Assembly (NCBI RefSeq): GCF_000026365.1
Contig: NC_012991.1
Span: 124,001 to 188,000, forward strand
Reading direction: 5' to 3'
Origin: Zygosaccharomyces rouxii
Taxonomy: Eukaryota > Ascomycota > Saccharomycetes > Saccharomycetales > Saccharomycetaceae
DNA: 64,000 nt
Position 1 is the first letter of the stretch, and the number at the start of each line of letters is the position of its first letter. Of the stretch, positions 20,806 through 30,561 are shown in pieces. The notes beneath the pieces are model-generated. The model searched no databases, had not been told where the DNA came from, and saw nothing but the letters and a program-made list of their open reading frames with translations. The position numbers and the translations under genes were made by a program.

Positions 20806-21720
20806 ATGTCAAGTGATAATCTAATACAGAGTCAACAAGTGGGTAGTTCCAGGGATGTTGTAGAAGCACCACCACCAGTACCACAATTGTCAGAAGGAAT
20901 GACGAGTACAGAGGGATTACAAGAACGAGGACATGATTTAGAGAGTGGTGTTGAGGGAGAATCCATTGGAGGACCAAGGAGCCTTAGAGAAAGAGTCACA
21001 AGGGAGGTCAAGACCATTGGCAGACATTTTAACCTATTGGATAAACTATTTAGAAGGAATATACAGAGGACGTCACATTTACAGCACGGTGCTAGTTTCG
21101 ATGGAGTTTTTAGTAATTTGAGTGCAAAACCCGACACAGGATCTCGAGACGTGGTAGAGGATGATAATCCACCCACGTATGAAGAAGCGGCCATTGATAT
21201 GGCTCCTTCTTACTATGGAGTGGATGACGATGGATCTGGTCTATATTATAACGAAATTTGCATAGAGGGGTTACCAACTGGGAACATCGCCAATTTCGTA
21301 TGGAACATGGTGGTAAGTACATGTTTTCAATTTGTGGGCTTTTTGATCACTTACATCCTACATACCTCGCATGCGGCCAAGCAGGGATCTAGATTTGGGC
21401 TAGGGCTTACTATGCTGGGGTACAGTTATTCAATGATTCCAAACGACGTAAGGTCAAAAGTTGGTAAAGATAATGTATTAGACCGTGTAGAAGTGCCAGA
21501 TCCAACTGATTATGACGATTTACATCTGTATACTCGTCCGACTTCTCAAGATGAATTCCAGTCGAGTTTAAGTCGAGGTAATACTGAGGACCAGCAAAAA
21601 TTACCAGCGTTAGCAATATTTGTTGGTTTGTTTGGAGCTTTCATATCGATAAAGGGCATTTATGATTATGTGATGGTGAAAAGAATGGAAAGTAAGTATA
21701 TGACCCAGGAGCGAGCATAA
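20806..21720 (+). CDS. BSD2: Rsp5 adaptor for vacuolar sorting of metal transporters
   Basis: Ndfip-type membrane adaptor that recruits the ubiquitin ligase Rsp5 to cargo such as the Smf1 metal transporter. 304 residues (S. cerevisiae 321). The PPxY motif (NPPTYEEA, about residue 124) is the Rsp5 docking site. Two or three hydrophobic segments follow: IANFVWNMVVSTCFQFVGFL, SRFGLGLTMLGYSYSM and LPALAIFVGLFGAFISI. The start at 20806 is the first ATG; upstream frame starts only at TTG. It lies downstream of SNF5 and converges on CTP1, as in the S. cerevisiae YBR289W-YBR290W-YBR291C block. Confidence 0.93.
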   Translation: MSSDNLIQSQQVGSSRDVVEAPPPVPQLSEGMTSTEGLQERGHDLESGVEGESIGGPRSLRERVTREVKTIGRHFNLLDKLFRRNIQRTSHLQHGASFDGVFSNLSAKPDTGSRDVVEDDNPPTYEEAAIDMAPSYYGVDDDGSGLYYNEICIEGLPTGNIANFVWNMVVSTCFQFVGFLITYILHTSHAAKQGSRFGLGLTMLGYSYSMIPNDVRSKVGKDNVLDRVEVPDPTDYDDLHLYTRPTSQDEFQSSLSRGNTEDQQKLPALAIFVGLFGAFISIKGIYDYVMVKRMESKYMTQERA

Positions 21721-21943
21721 TTACTTGGGTTGGCTTGGTATTTTTTATTTTTATTTTTATTTTCTAGAATTTCTTTTAAAATTTCTTTGAAATGAGGATG
21801 GCACTCCTCTTAGGACCTAAGATGTGTATGTAATACCATAGGCGTATACATCATATACAAATATATTCGATTAATGATGTTCTTTTTTTTTTATTTTCTC
21901 TTCCAAAAATGCAATTTATTGGTATGTACTAAATTATACTACA

Positions 21944-22834
21944 TCAGCTTAAGATGTACAACACTTTTTCGTAAACTGTAAATACAATACCACCACTCAA
22001 CATCAATCTACCTAATCTTGGAGTGGCGCCTTTCCAAAATGTCCTGAGACCTTCATCTTTGAAGACACGTACAAAACAATTCAAAGTGGAGGTGTATCTC
22101 TTAGCATCCAAACTCTGCATTCTAGTCTTTACAGTATCGATCGGCATGGTAGAATAAACTGTAACTACCCCTGCAAATGCACCTACTAAAAATGTCAATC
22201 CTGATGATAAAGGTTTATCCTTTGGAAGATTTGAGTAGTTTTGTACCATTGTTTTAATCTTGTTATAACAACCTAGTCTGACCGCCGAATTGGCACCTTG
22301 CCTCATAGATACTGGCAAAATACCATTGTAAAGCCCCTTGAATCCCATATCACGAGCCAAATACACATGATTCATAAACAATCCACGTCCATTACTATGA
22401 TACTTTGGTTTAGCCGCTTGTTTGTCATCTATCAATGCAGTCTTTATGGCTTCGAAAGGCGTCACCGCAACAACACTTTCCAACAAGCCCGCACCTAAAC
22501 CTGCCAAAACACCTCTAGGTCCGCTCAATTGTCCAGTATGTGGGTCTCTCAATAGATTCTGAATTGCACCATATCCGAGAAACCTAACACCTGCTTTTGC
22601 AGTATTACCAACGATAAATGCAGGACATCCAACATACAACGCTGATACACCTTGGGTCCTAGCCGTGTTGTATATGAGTACCAATGGGTTTTTCGAGCTT
22701 TTAGCATTCTTATCCCTCAATTGTAGCCTAGTCTTGGCAAATTCAAATGGATAAGTGATAGCACCTTCCACTGCACCTGCAAGGGCACCTGCAATAAAAG
22801 AGTTCAACGGATCAACCTGTTTTTTATCAACCAT
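21944..22834 (-). CDS. CTP1: Mitochondrial citrate transport protein
   Basis: Inner-membrane carrier that exchanges citrate and isocitrate (SLC25 family). 296 residues (S. cerevisiae 299). Three repeats of about 100 residues each start with the carrier motif: YPFEFAKTRLQ, TPFEAIKTALI and MPIDTVKTRMQ. The N-terminus MVDKKQVDPLNSFIAGALAGAVEG is typical of the citrate carrier subgroup. Synteny: YBR291C. Confidence 0.95.
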   Translation of the reverse strand: MVDKKQVDPLNSFIAGALAGAVEGAITYPFEFAKTRLQLRDKNAKSSKNPLVLIYNTARTQGVSALYVGCPAFIVGNTAKAGVRFLGYGAIQNLLRDPHTGQLSGPRGVLAGLGAGLLESVVAVTPFEAIKTALIDDKQAAKPKYHSNGRGLFMNHVYLARDMGFKGLYNGILPVSMRQGANSAVRLGCYNKIKTMVQNYSNLPKDKPLSSGLTFLVGAFAGVVTVYSTMPIDTVKTRMQSLDAKRYTSTLNCFVRVFKDEGLRTFWKGATPRLGRLMLSGGIVFTVYEKVLYILS

Positions 22835-23593
22835 GATTATAAGAAGTCTTGATCAAAGCTGCTGAGCGTTTGATATGGGTTCAGCGAGAACATACATCGG
22901 TATTAATCAACATGATTAGTCTTGAATTAAATATTTTGTGAAATTTCAATACTCATCGCATGGACATCCAAATTCCACCGGAATAAGAATCACCGCTCTA
23001 ATGAATCATGGACTGATGTTTCTGCACCATGAGATCTAATAACGGATTGCAATTGATCAATTGCTCAGAGGTCTGAATAAACATGAACCGTTGTAGCCGT
23101 ACTACAAATCCTGGCTTCAGTCTTGAATCCGGATCCGGAGTTTTCGAAATGCACGATTCTTATAAACATATACCGCCATATTGGCAGTGAAGAATATCGG
23201 TATCTATTCATAGATAACTCTTATACGTTTCAGAGGCCCTTGCAATGGCTGGAGGCTCATTGGTCTGCTAAAACTGGAACTCTCTGTTGTGGGGACAATC
23301 GAGATATCGACTGAATAAGAACTCAGATAATTTTATATATGCTAAATTTACACAATTCAGCCAAGATAAACTAAAAGGCCTCGACGATTTATTCTATATT
23401 GTCTAATCCATTATTATCTTAACTATCCGTTCCTGTCATCTCTTCCTGATAGAGTCCGGAGAGCTTGGAAAATTGAAAGACTTCTTGAATTGAAGACAAT
23501 AAAATAGTCAAAAAAAAAATAAGGTTTTGAATACTTCGAAGTCTAATATTTGGCATCACTATTAAGATTGTTAACCACTAGAAGATCCTTCAA
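22835..23593. other. Divergent promoter region CTP1/LEU5
   Basis: 759 nt between two divergent mitochondrial carrier genes. Poly-A at about 23510-23519. A 63-codon frame at 23123 starts with TTG and shows no family resemblance. Nothing else recognised. Confidence 0.45.
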
Positions 23594-24691
23594 ATGGGTG
23601 AAGGAACTGGTTCATCGGTGGTTAGAGAACCAAACAATTACAAAAAGGGAGAAGTACCGCCTACCACCACAGCTCAATCTCAGGCCATCAACAAGTATTC
23701 TGTGGAGTATATAGTTAGATCAGGAATAGCTGGTGGTGTATCGGGATCTTGTGCCAAGACATTGATCGCCCCACTAGATAGAATTAAAATTTTATTTCAA
23801 ACTTCGAATCCCCATTATACCAAATACACAGGTTCTCTTGTAGGATTAGTGGAAGCAGCAAAACACATTTGGATTAACGATGGTATTCGTGGATTTTACC
23901 AAGGTCATTCAGTAACATTGATTAGAATTTTCCCCTACGCAGCTATTAAATTTGTTGCTTACGAACAAGTGAGAAACCTTTTAATTCCATCTTCAAATTA
24001 TGAAGTTCCTTGGAGACGTATACTAAGTGGATCACTAGCAGGACTATGTAGTGTTTTCGTCACATATCCATTAGATCTATTACGTGTAAGATTGGCATAC
24101 GTTACTGAACACAAGTCGAAAGTCAGGTTAATCGATTTTATTAGAGCCATTTACCATGAACCTGCATCCACAACATTGACTTCCCGGCGGTATATACCGA
24201 AGTGGTTTGCCCATTGGTGTAATTTCTACAGAGGTTATTGCCCTACCGTCTTAGGGATGATCCCATACGCAGGTGTATCCTTCTTCGCTCATGACTGTCT
24301 TCACGATTTATTAAGAATTCCGCTATGTGCACCTTATACAGTTATTAAGATATCGGAACAGGAAAAAGATAGAAGGTCGCAGCAGAATCAGAGAACTCCG
24401 TTGACCACTTGGGCCGAACTAGGTGCTGGTGGATTAGCAGGTATGGCATCACAAACAGCGGCATACCCTTTTGAAATTATCAGAAGACGACTACAAGTGA
24501 GTACCTTAACGGCGACAAATGCACATGAACATAAATTTCAATCGATTGGAGGAATTGCGAGAATAATCTACAAAGAACGTGGATGGCGTGGATTTTTTGT
24601 TGGGTTGAGTATTGGCTACATAAAGGTTACCCCCATGGTTGCTTGCAGTTTCTTCGTCTATGAAAGAATGAAGTGGCATTTGGGCATATGA
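23594..24691 (+). CDS. LEU5: Mitochondrial coenzyme A carrier Leu5
   Basis: SLC25 carrier needed to accumulate CoA in the mitochondrial matrix (orthologous to mammalian SLC25A16/42). 365 residues (S. cerevisiae 357). Three repeats with carrier motifs: APLDRIKILFQ, YPLDLLRVRLA and YPFEIIRRRLQ. An insertion between repeats two and three (about residues 170-275) is characteristic of this subgroup. A hydrophilic N-terminus of about 35 residues precedes the first helix. Synteny: YHR002W next to YHR003C, as here. Confidence 0.94.
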   Translation: MGEGTGSSVVREPNNYKKGEVPPTTTAQSQAINKYSVEYIVRSGIAGGVSGSCAKTLIAPLDRIKILFQTSNPHYTKYTGSLVGLVEAAKHIWINDGIRGFYQGHSVTLIRIFPYAAIKFVAYEQVRNLLIPSSNYEVPWRRILSGSLAGLCSVFVTYPLDLLRVRLAYVTEHKSKVRLIDFIRAIYHEPASTTLTSRRYIPKWFAHWCNFYRGYCPTVLGMIPYAGVSFFAHDCLHDLLRIPLCAPYTVIKISEQEKDRRSQQNQRTPLTTWAELGAGGLAGMASQTAAYPFEIIRRRLQVSTLTATNAHEHKFQSIGGIARIIYKERGWRGFFVGLSIGYIKVTPMVACSFFVYERMKWHLGI

Positions 24692-24802
24692 GCGTTAAGA
24701 TGATTACATTCTTTTAGGTTTTTCAATTCCGTTCATTATACTATAAATATTTATCTTATCAAGATCTAGATTAAGAACCATGTCAATATGTATTAATCAT
24801 TC

Positions 24803-26110
24803 CTATCTGTACTGAGAGTAATATTTCTCCTCTTGGAATCTTTTATTGATCAATTCCAATACTTCTGGTGGATAAACATCTTCTATTTTTTCACCACCGT
24901 TAAGCACACGTCTTTCGTGTACATTCTGTTCTTCTTTGGTCAAAATGACTACATTTTGTAAGGATACAGGTTTAGAAGGATCCCACTTAGAAAGTGTCAA
25001 TCTAGTTGAGTATCCACTCACCGGAGATTTACCTCTAAACACTTCCTCGAGGATATAACCAATTTCGAAGACAGAAACTGGTACTCTTTGATCTGGCATG
25101 CCAATACGACTCATTTGGCCCGCTAACGATTGATAAATACCGTCATAAACTTTGATTCTATTCTTGCCTTCAATCGGACTCATGGGGTAACCAGAAGCTT
25201 TAGTTAGAATCCAAGTAGCGATTGCTAATCCAAATATACCTGGCATGGTCCCCAACACAGGCAAAATTCTAACGCGGAAATCCTTTAATGCACTTAATTC
25301 TCCCACAGAACCCTTCTCATACTCTTCATCAGGTAGGGGTAACAATTTAGCTTTACGTGGATCTGGCTTCTCGGCACTAAATACAACTGGGATACCAGTA
25401 TTGATACCTCTTTTCTTTAGTAAACGTCTTACTGTTCTTGCAAGTGGATCCTCTTCCGTTGCCGTAATGTCAGCAATATTAATTCTCGTAGGATCACTCT
25501 TAGTGGAAGCACCCATGGAGGAAATCACAGGTAAATTTCTCTTGTAGGTGAATTCCAGTAGATCAACTTTCGTATCGATGTTATCGATACAATCAACAAC
25601 AATCGAGGGTTCTCCACCACTTAGTAATAACTCTTCGGCACTATCTTTGGTCCATAATTGATTAATGGCTTCCACTTTACACCAGGGTGCAATTTCTTGC
25701 ATATGCATTTTTAGACATTCAACTTTTGGAGTGCCCACATCTTTCAAAACAGCACAACTATGCCTATTCAAAGAACTCAATGAAATTTGATCAAAATCGA
25801 TCACACGGATACGACAACATCCTGAACGAACGAGCATAGTAACAACCCACGATCCAACACCACCAGCACCAACAACCACAACGTACTGCTCCTTGAGCTT
25901 TTGCATACCTTCTTCCCCCAAAAATGCATAGTTACGAGCTAGTTGTTCGCGAAAAAGGTCATCATCGTACTGTTCAGCTTGAAGATTCTTATGTGGCTTG
26001 GATTGCGGCAGTCTAGCTTGGCGGCAGTTCCATAAATATTCCGCACACTTTGTGGCGGTTACAGTGAACGCTACAGTAGCAGCTACAATCCTCCACGTAT
26101 CTTGTGCCAT
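24803..26110 (-). CDS. TCD1: tRNA threonylcarbamoyladenosine dehydratase
   Basis: E1-like (ThiF/TcdA) enzyme that converts t6A37 of ANN-decoding tRNAs to the cyclic ct6A form; in yeast it is at the mitochondrial outer membrane. 435 residues from the ATG at 26110 (S. cerevisiae Tcd1 429). N-terminal membrane segment (WRIVAATVAFTVTATKCAEYLW), then the ATP-binding Rossmann motif VVVGAGGVGSWV, the DFDQISLSSLNRHS block and VVDCIDNIDTKVDLL. The reading frame extends upstream 29 codons to a TTG, which is not needed. One pre-WGD gene stands for both TCD1 (YHR003C) and TCD2 (YKL027W); it lies between LEU5 (YHR002W) and TFA1 (YKL028W), joining the two duplicated S. cerevisiae regions. Confidence 0.94.
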   Translation of the reverse strand: MAQDTWRIVAATVAFTVTATKCAEYLWNCRQARLPQSKPHKNLQAEQYDDDLFREQLARNYAFLGEEGMQKLKEQYVVVVGAGGVGSWVVTMLVRSGCCRIRVIDFDQISLSSLNRHSCAVLKDVGTPKVECLKMHMQEIAPWCKVEAINQLWTKDSAEELLLSGGEPSIVVDCIDNIDTKVDLLEFTYKRNLPVISSMGASTKSDPTRINIADITATEEDPLARTVRRLLKKRGINTGIPVVFSAEKPDPRKAKLLPLPDEEYEKGSVGELSALKDFRVRILPVLGTMPGIFGLAIATWILTKASGYPMSPIEGKNRIKVYDGIYQSLAGQMSRIGMPDQRVPVSVFEIGYILEEVFRGKSPVSGYSTRLTLSKWDPSKPVSLQNVVILTKEEQNVHERRVLNGGEKIEDVYPPEVLELINKRFQEEKYYSQYR

Positions 26111-26327
26111 ATTTTTTTGATTTGAAAGTATGAGAAATTTGTTAAAGGGCAAGCAAAAAAACGATAAGATCTTATCGATAATGTATCCTTCAATCAACTT
26201 CTTAATGCTATATTTGCAGTTTAGATTTGAGATCAGATGAGTTTTTCATCGTTGTATGATGATGTTCAAAAATTTGAAGTTTTAAAAAGGATTGAAAAAA
26301 AAAAAATGTGTCAAATTGTTCACGTGA

Positions 26328-27701
26328 TCAAACATCTTCAAATTCTATATCCACGTCATCATCATCATCATCATCATTATCCTCTTGTTTAGGCACTGCA
26401 TTAGTATTTAGTTCTGCATTAGGTTCTGCAGTGCTCTTAGATCCTTGGTTCCCAGTTTCCTCTTCCTTTGGTTCCACATCTTCAAATTCATCTTCATTCA
26501 TTTCTTCGTCTTCACCGTATGCGTTGAAGCCCTCTTCCTCGTCTTCATCCTCTTCGTCTTCCTCACCAGCTTCAGCTTGCTTACGCGCCCATGTAGCATA
26601 GTATTCGTTCAAAGTTCTTTCGTTTTCGCGTTCTTCTAACTCCTTCTCTGTCAATGCACCGGTGTGATAAGTTTCGTCAACCTCTCTTTCTAATCCATTG
26701 GCGGCTGCTGGATCCACACCACCAGGAATACCACCGGTTTCCTCCAGAGACATTTTAGCTTGCTGTGTTGTTCTTGGATCAAATTCTTCGTCTTCATCCA
26801 AACGACCCAACGCAGATTTACCAACAGTAGATTGTTTGTGCCATTCTGGAACGGCATTTTGCTTCCTTTTTTCCTCCGCTTGACGTTCTGCCAAAGCTTT
26901 TTGAGCCATTTCGTCGCTTGCAGTAGTGATATTGACATGAAGCGTAGCTTGTGAATTAGCACCTGCTCTTCTACTGCTATCATTACCCAATAAGTTTCCA
27001 TCTGAGTCTCCAGGTCTGAACATAGTACTTCCCTTCTTCGGATTGTAAGTGTAAGCAGCACGGGATTGGTTTTGAGGTGGGATCAATTTCGCTAATGCAA
27101 CATCGAAAGTGTTCTCTTCGATTCTAGAATCATCGATTTTTTTCAAATAATCAATAATCGGTTGCACTTGGTCCATCAGACGATTCAGTCTATCCTGTTT
27201 TTCTTTATTCTTCTTACCGGAATCGTCTTCCACCAGTGGCTCATCACATAATGAGCACAAGAATTCCGTACGATCAAAATTTAGCAATTGTACCGCTTCT
27301 AGTTGTGTATACTTCGTCAGACATACGGGGCACATGTATCCATTAGGTTCCGAATTCTTATCAAAGTCATCTTTTAACCTCTGCACCACCTGGTGAACTT
27401 TCCACTTAATAGCATCGATTGCATGAGGATATTTGATGTAAAAGTAGACACGTTCCACACTTTTAGAGTTTGGTGGGTATTCCCTTTGCTTATGCATCGA
27501 CAAAAGACCATCAGATCTCAGTCGAGCCACCAGTGGACCCAGATCAGTCTTGTTAATACCAAGTAATTGCTTTAAATCTTCCTCCGCAAGAACTGAATGG
27601 AAAAGAATTGCATCTAGCACTAAAATGTAAGAGCCACCATAGAAACCTCTAACGACAAATTTCAAAAGATTCTTTACAATCTCATCAATAGGACGGTCCA
27701 T
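26328..27701 (-). CDS. TFA1: Transcription factor TFIIE large subunit
   Basis: General RNA polymerase II initiation factor that recruits TFIIH. 457 residues (S. cerevisiae 482). N-terminal winged-helix domain (residues ~1-110, starting MDRPIDEIVKNLLKFVVRGF) and a C4 zinc ribbon (CPVC near 124, CSLC near 150), with the conserved LNFDRTEFLC between. The C-terminal part is highly acidic with several Glu/Asp runs ending DVDIEFEDV, as in other TFIIE-alpha proteins. A CACGTG at 26321-26326 lies just past its stop and upstream of TCD1. Confidence 0.96.
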   Translation of the reverse strand: MDRPIDEIVKNLLKFVVRGFYGGSYILVLDAILFHSVLAEEDLKQLLGINKTDLGPLVARLRSDGLLSMHKQREYPPNSKSVERVYFYIKYPHAIDAIKWKVHQVVQRLKDDFDKNSEPNGYMCPVCLTKYTQLEAVQLLNFDRTEFLCSLCDEPLVEDDSGKKNKEKQDRLNRLMDQVQPIIDYLKKIDDSRIEENTFDVALAKLIPPQNQSRAAYTYNPKKGSTMFRPGDSDGNLLGNDSSRRAGANSQATLHVNITTASDEMAQKALAERQAEEKRKQNAVPEWHKQSTVGKSALGRLDEDEEFDPRTTQQAKMSLEETGGIPGGVDPAAANGLEREVDETYHTGALTEKELEERENERTLNEYYATWARKQAEAGEEDEEDEDEEEGFNAYGEDEEMNEDEFEDVEPKEEETGNQGSKSTAEPNAELNTNAVPKQEDNDDDDDDDVDIEFEDV

Positions 27702-27887
27702 CTTCTTCTCTGTCCTTTCGTTTGAATTATATGCTTAAAGTTTATATATAATCAAAGGAAGTGTATTTGGCTTGTGGGCGGCACCTACCGTTTTTTTCTT
27801 CTTCATCTCTCCTCTGTACTCGTACAAAAGGATATGTTGGTTAGTATATAAGTAGCTAGATTTTAGGAAACAAGTACGAGCTATTTT

Positions 27888-28991
27888 CTATAGCTTAAAT
27901 GGACATTTAGGTCTCTGTAAGAATGCCCTCTCAGCATATCCACAGACTTCCATAGCAATACCGTAAGACGATTGATATCCTGAACCGCCAATCCCGTAGT
28001 TATGTACCACTTTCAAAGTACTGACATGCTTTGCCAACGGATACTCTGAGAAATCAATGCGGACACCACCTTTTCTACCAGGTCTAAAAGCTACGTAAGA
28101 ATTGTAAACTGTTGCCGTTGATAACTCCGGGATATGCCTTTTCATTACACGTAAAATACTCGATGAAAGCTCGGGATCAATGTCTTTAGAATAATCGCCC
28201 TTAGCTGCCAATCCGCCAACAATACATCCGCCTTCAGGACGTGGGAAAACGTTCAAAAACTGATTTGGCAAAGCATTATCCTCCTTTGGCAAATCCTCAA
28301 TGATCACCTGGTAAGGCAAGTCCTCGTAGATCTGTAAGATATGGCCCTTTACTGGGTAAACTCTATCTTGTTCGTTTGGATCCACTTCACGTAACAATTT
28401 CCCAGCATTTACACCTGTACAATTAACCACTAAGCTGGGAACATACCCCATTACATCGACAACTTGATCAATTGTATCCAACCTTTTGACTCTACGCACG
28501 GCCCCGCCAGCCTTTACGATTTGTGAAATCAAATAGTTGTTGTATCTAGTGGGGTTGATAGAAACAGTAGTAAATTCAAATCCCCTTACCTGAGAAGGAT
28601 CGAGTTTTCTTGACTTCACTTCTTCATTCGACAGTTCTTTCAAACCTTTTACGAATCCATCTTTAATGTACCATGGCACTGCTGAATTCCTTGACATGAA
28701 AGTTTTCAGGCAATACTTTTTAACACCGCAGCTCTGTTCCCTATCTGCTAACTGTAAGAGAACGTCATAAGTAAGTTTATCACGTTGGATTTGCAACTTA
28801 TCGCCGTCACGAACAAAACTGCACCAGTTCGCACCAGCCCATGGTGATGTATAATCTGGTGCATGGTAATCACCTGGATATTCGGATGCCAGAACAGTTA
28901 ATTCCTCAATAGTATCCTTAAATTGAGCTAAAAGACATAGTGCGCTGGTTAGACCTGACACACCACCTCCAAGAACAACGACTTTAGACAT
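27888..28991 (-). CDS. D-amino-acid oxidase (DAO/DDO family)
   Basis: FAD-dependent oxidase that deaminates D-amino acids to 2-oxo acids, ammonium and hydrogen peroxide, normally in peroxisomes. 367 residues, the usual family length. N-terminal FAD motif VVVLGGGVSGLTSALCLL, the DAO-typical WAGANWCSF block, NCTGVNAGKLL, PRPEGGCIVGGL, FRPGRKGGVRID (with the substrate-carboxylate Arg) and C-terminal VVHNYGIGGSGYQSSYG. It ends Pro-Phe-Lys-Leu; -FKL is at best a weak PTS1. D-amino-acid and D-aspartate oxidase cannot be separated by eye. S. cerevisiae has no orthologue; here it sits between TFA1 and MAE1, adjacent in S. cerevisiae (YKL028W, YKL029C), so either it was lost there or inserted here. 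Confidence 0.9.
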   Translation of the reverse strand: MSKVVVLGGGVSGLTSALCLLAQFKDTIEELTVLASEYPGDYHAPDYTSPWAGANWCSFVRDGDKLQIQRDKLTYDVLLQLADREQSCGVKKYCLKTFMSRNSAVPWYIKDGFVKGLKELSNEEVKSRKLDPSQVRGFEFTTVSINPTRYNNYLISQIVKAGGAVRRVKRLDTIDQVVDVMGYVPSLVVNCTGVNAGKLLREVDPNEQDRVYPVKGHILQIYEDLPYQVIIEDLPKEDNALPNQFLNVFPRPEGGCIVGGLAAKGDYSKDIDPELSSSILRVMKRHIPELSTATVYNSYVAFRPGRKGGVRIDFSEYPLAKHVSTLKVVHNYGIGGSGYQSSYGIAMEVCGYAERAFLQRPKCPFKL

Positions 28992-29124
28992 GGTTGATAA
29001 GTGAGTTTTTTCAAGCAGACGAGCAACCTATTGCCGGACCAATCTGATTCCTCCTCTTTTATTATATATATGTCGAACTGAACAATGTACAGCCGTTCAT
29101 TAAGACCACCGATTGAGTAACTAT

Positions 29125-29159
29125 CTTATCACATGACAATAACATTTACATCGCTTATC
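29125..29159 (-). promoter_or_regulatory. Paired GATA-factor sites upstream of the D-amino-acid oxidase
   Basis: GATAAG on the minus strand at 29130-29125 and again at 29159-29154, spaced 29 nt and about 135-170 nt before the oxidase ATG. Pairs of GATAAG are the usual platform for Gln3/Gat1 in nitrogen-catabolite-repressed genes, which suits an enzyme that releases ammonium. Function is inferred. Confidence 0.45.
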
Positions 29160-29699
29160 GCCATTGATCAATTGGGTAGGTCGAGAATATTGAGGTTAGA
29201 TACGGATTGGATTTGTAGACGACTTTGACACAGTAATTAGTGAATCCAAATACCAACGATGAAAGTGATGCAAGAGTGTGCGTGAAAAGCTTACGAGTGG
29301 ATAGTTCAAAATTCGTTGGACGTTAATCGACTCGAAAATCAGACTCACAACAAAAGGGCACCTACCATATCATACTGAACTGTACCAAACTTCCAGCTCT
29401 GCCCTCGTCAGTGCAGATACCCAGTGTTTTGCCATTGTTGTTTTCATTATCAGTTACCGTGCTCCAATTTCACTTCACGATGGAGTTGGCTCGGAAAATT
29501 AAGATTCCATAGCTAAACGTAAACATTGGCAACATCTAGCACAATAAAACAATGCTCTGAACTGAGAGAAAGAAAGAACAAGAGGAAAATTCCCAAATCA
29601 GTCAACTTCTGATCTTGCATTAGTACTGTATACGCCATCCCTCACGATGTACTTTACAAGAGATTGTGGGATGAATATCTTTCAGACAATCGTCCTCAA

Positions 29700-30064
29700 T
29701 AACCAACTTTACATTAACCAACAAGAGCTAATATGAGAAATGCCTCTTTGTTTTAGAAATTCCTTTGAAAGTTCCAACTGATCGTTAATTATGGACTCAC
29801 TAAACTCCGAAGACACCGGAAATTGCTCTAAATAGTGTCTAAACGCTCTACAGAGAAGAATATCAGTTCATACTCAAGTTCTCTCAATACCATATATCGG
29901 ATACATGTAGCAAGGTATCCGGCTGCTGCGTAAAATTTCTTATTATCTCCCACACCGATATCTGCCCACAATGGAAACTGATCGACGTTAGCCGCCTTGA
30001 ATCTTACCTTGCCTGGGTGTCCTAAAACACGACGTTCCCTCATCTGGTATTGGATACAATACAT
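29700..30064 (-). pseudogene. Possible relic of an unrecognised protein gene, frame-shifted
   Basis: A 78-codon ATG frame (30064-29828) contains protein-like sequence (FPLWADIGVGDNKKFYAAAG, YLATCIRYMVLRELEYEL). Where it nears its stop, the adjacent frame becomes open and also looks coding (HYLEQFPVSSEFSESIINDQ, LELSKEFLKQRGISHI) to about 29720. This is what a decayed gene with one frameshift would look like. The style faintly recalls the middle region of fungal zinc-cluster regulators, but I cannot name a family. It may also be chance. Confidence 0.25.
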
Positions 30065-30243
30065 CGCCAGATTAGGGCATTCTAAGCGCCGTTATTCGTT
30101 GGTGACACCTCTATTATCCGTCCTCCGTCATTTACACTGTAATAGCAGCCGTGGACTAGTGTTTACACTGATAAAATGCATCGGACAACTTCGCTACCGT
30201 ATGTCGTATTGTTCCGATACCGGAGCTACTCGGAAATATTCGG

Positions 30244-30257
30244 GCGGGGTTCCCCGC
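30244..30257. promoter_or_regulatory. GC-rich inverted repeat GCGGGG-TT-CCCCGC in the MAE1 promoter
   Basis: Perfect six-base arms with a TT centre, about 305 nt before the MAE1 ATG, inside a patch with several CGG/CCG triplets (30215-30262). GCGGGG is the core of the Mig1 glucose-repressor site, so this could be two back-to-back sites; it could also be bound by zinc-cluster factors. Confidence 0.4.
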
Positions 30258-30429
30258 TACCGGAAAATTTCGCTCTTCCTCTTTAGGTGTAAGAAAAAAA
30301 TTTTGTATCACTCCAAACGACACGGGTAGTTGCTTCCGCGACGGCACCTTGACTTGACTCCAGTCTACAATCTAATACTCATAATCATATATACGAATAT
30401 TGAACAAATCACCTAGTACTCATTGAGGT

Positions 30430-30463
30430 TATATGTGTATATACATATATATATATATACACA
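30430..30463. repeat. AT-rich dyad in the MAE1 promoter
   Basis: Alternating TA tract flanked by TGTGTATATA and TATATACACA, an almost perfect palindrome about 100-130 nt before the MAE1 ATG. It may serve as the TATA region or be a simple microsatellite. Confidence 0.55.
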
Positions 30464-30561
30464 AGAGTAAACGATAAACGTCGTAGGTCATCAATCATCC
30501 GACGAGGACTCGAATGTTCTAATAACAACCTCCGCAACATACCTCATTAAAAGTCCGAAAA

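Larger units (their letters stand above)
28992..30561. other. Long divergent intergenic region, oxidase to MAE1
   Basis: 1.57 kb, long for this genome. It contains TATA-like TATATATAA (minus) near 29062-29070 for the oxidase, GATA motifs, a possible relic gene, a GC-rich palindrome and an AT-rich dyad, each listed separately. No tRNA or intact gene is recognised. Confidence 0.5.

Noticed and set aside
30156..30347. 63-codon minus-strand frame in the MAE1 promoter
   Set aside because: No ATG start of its own, spans the GC-rich palindrome, and composition is not protein-like.
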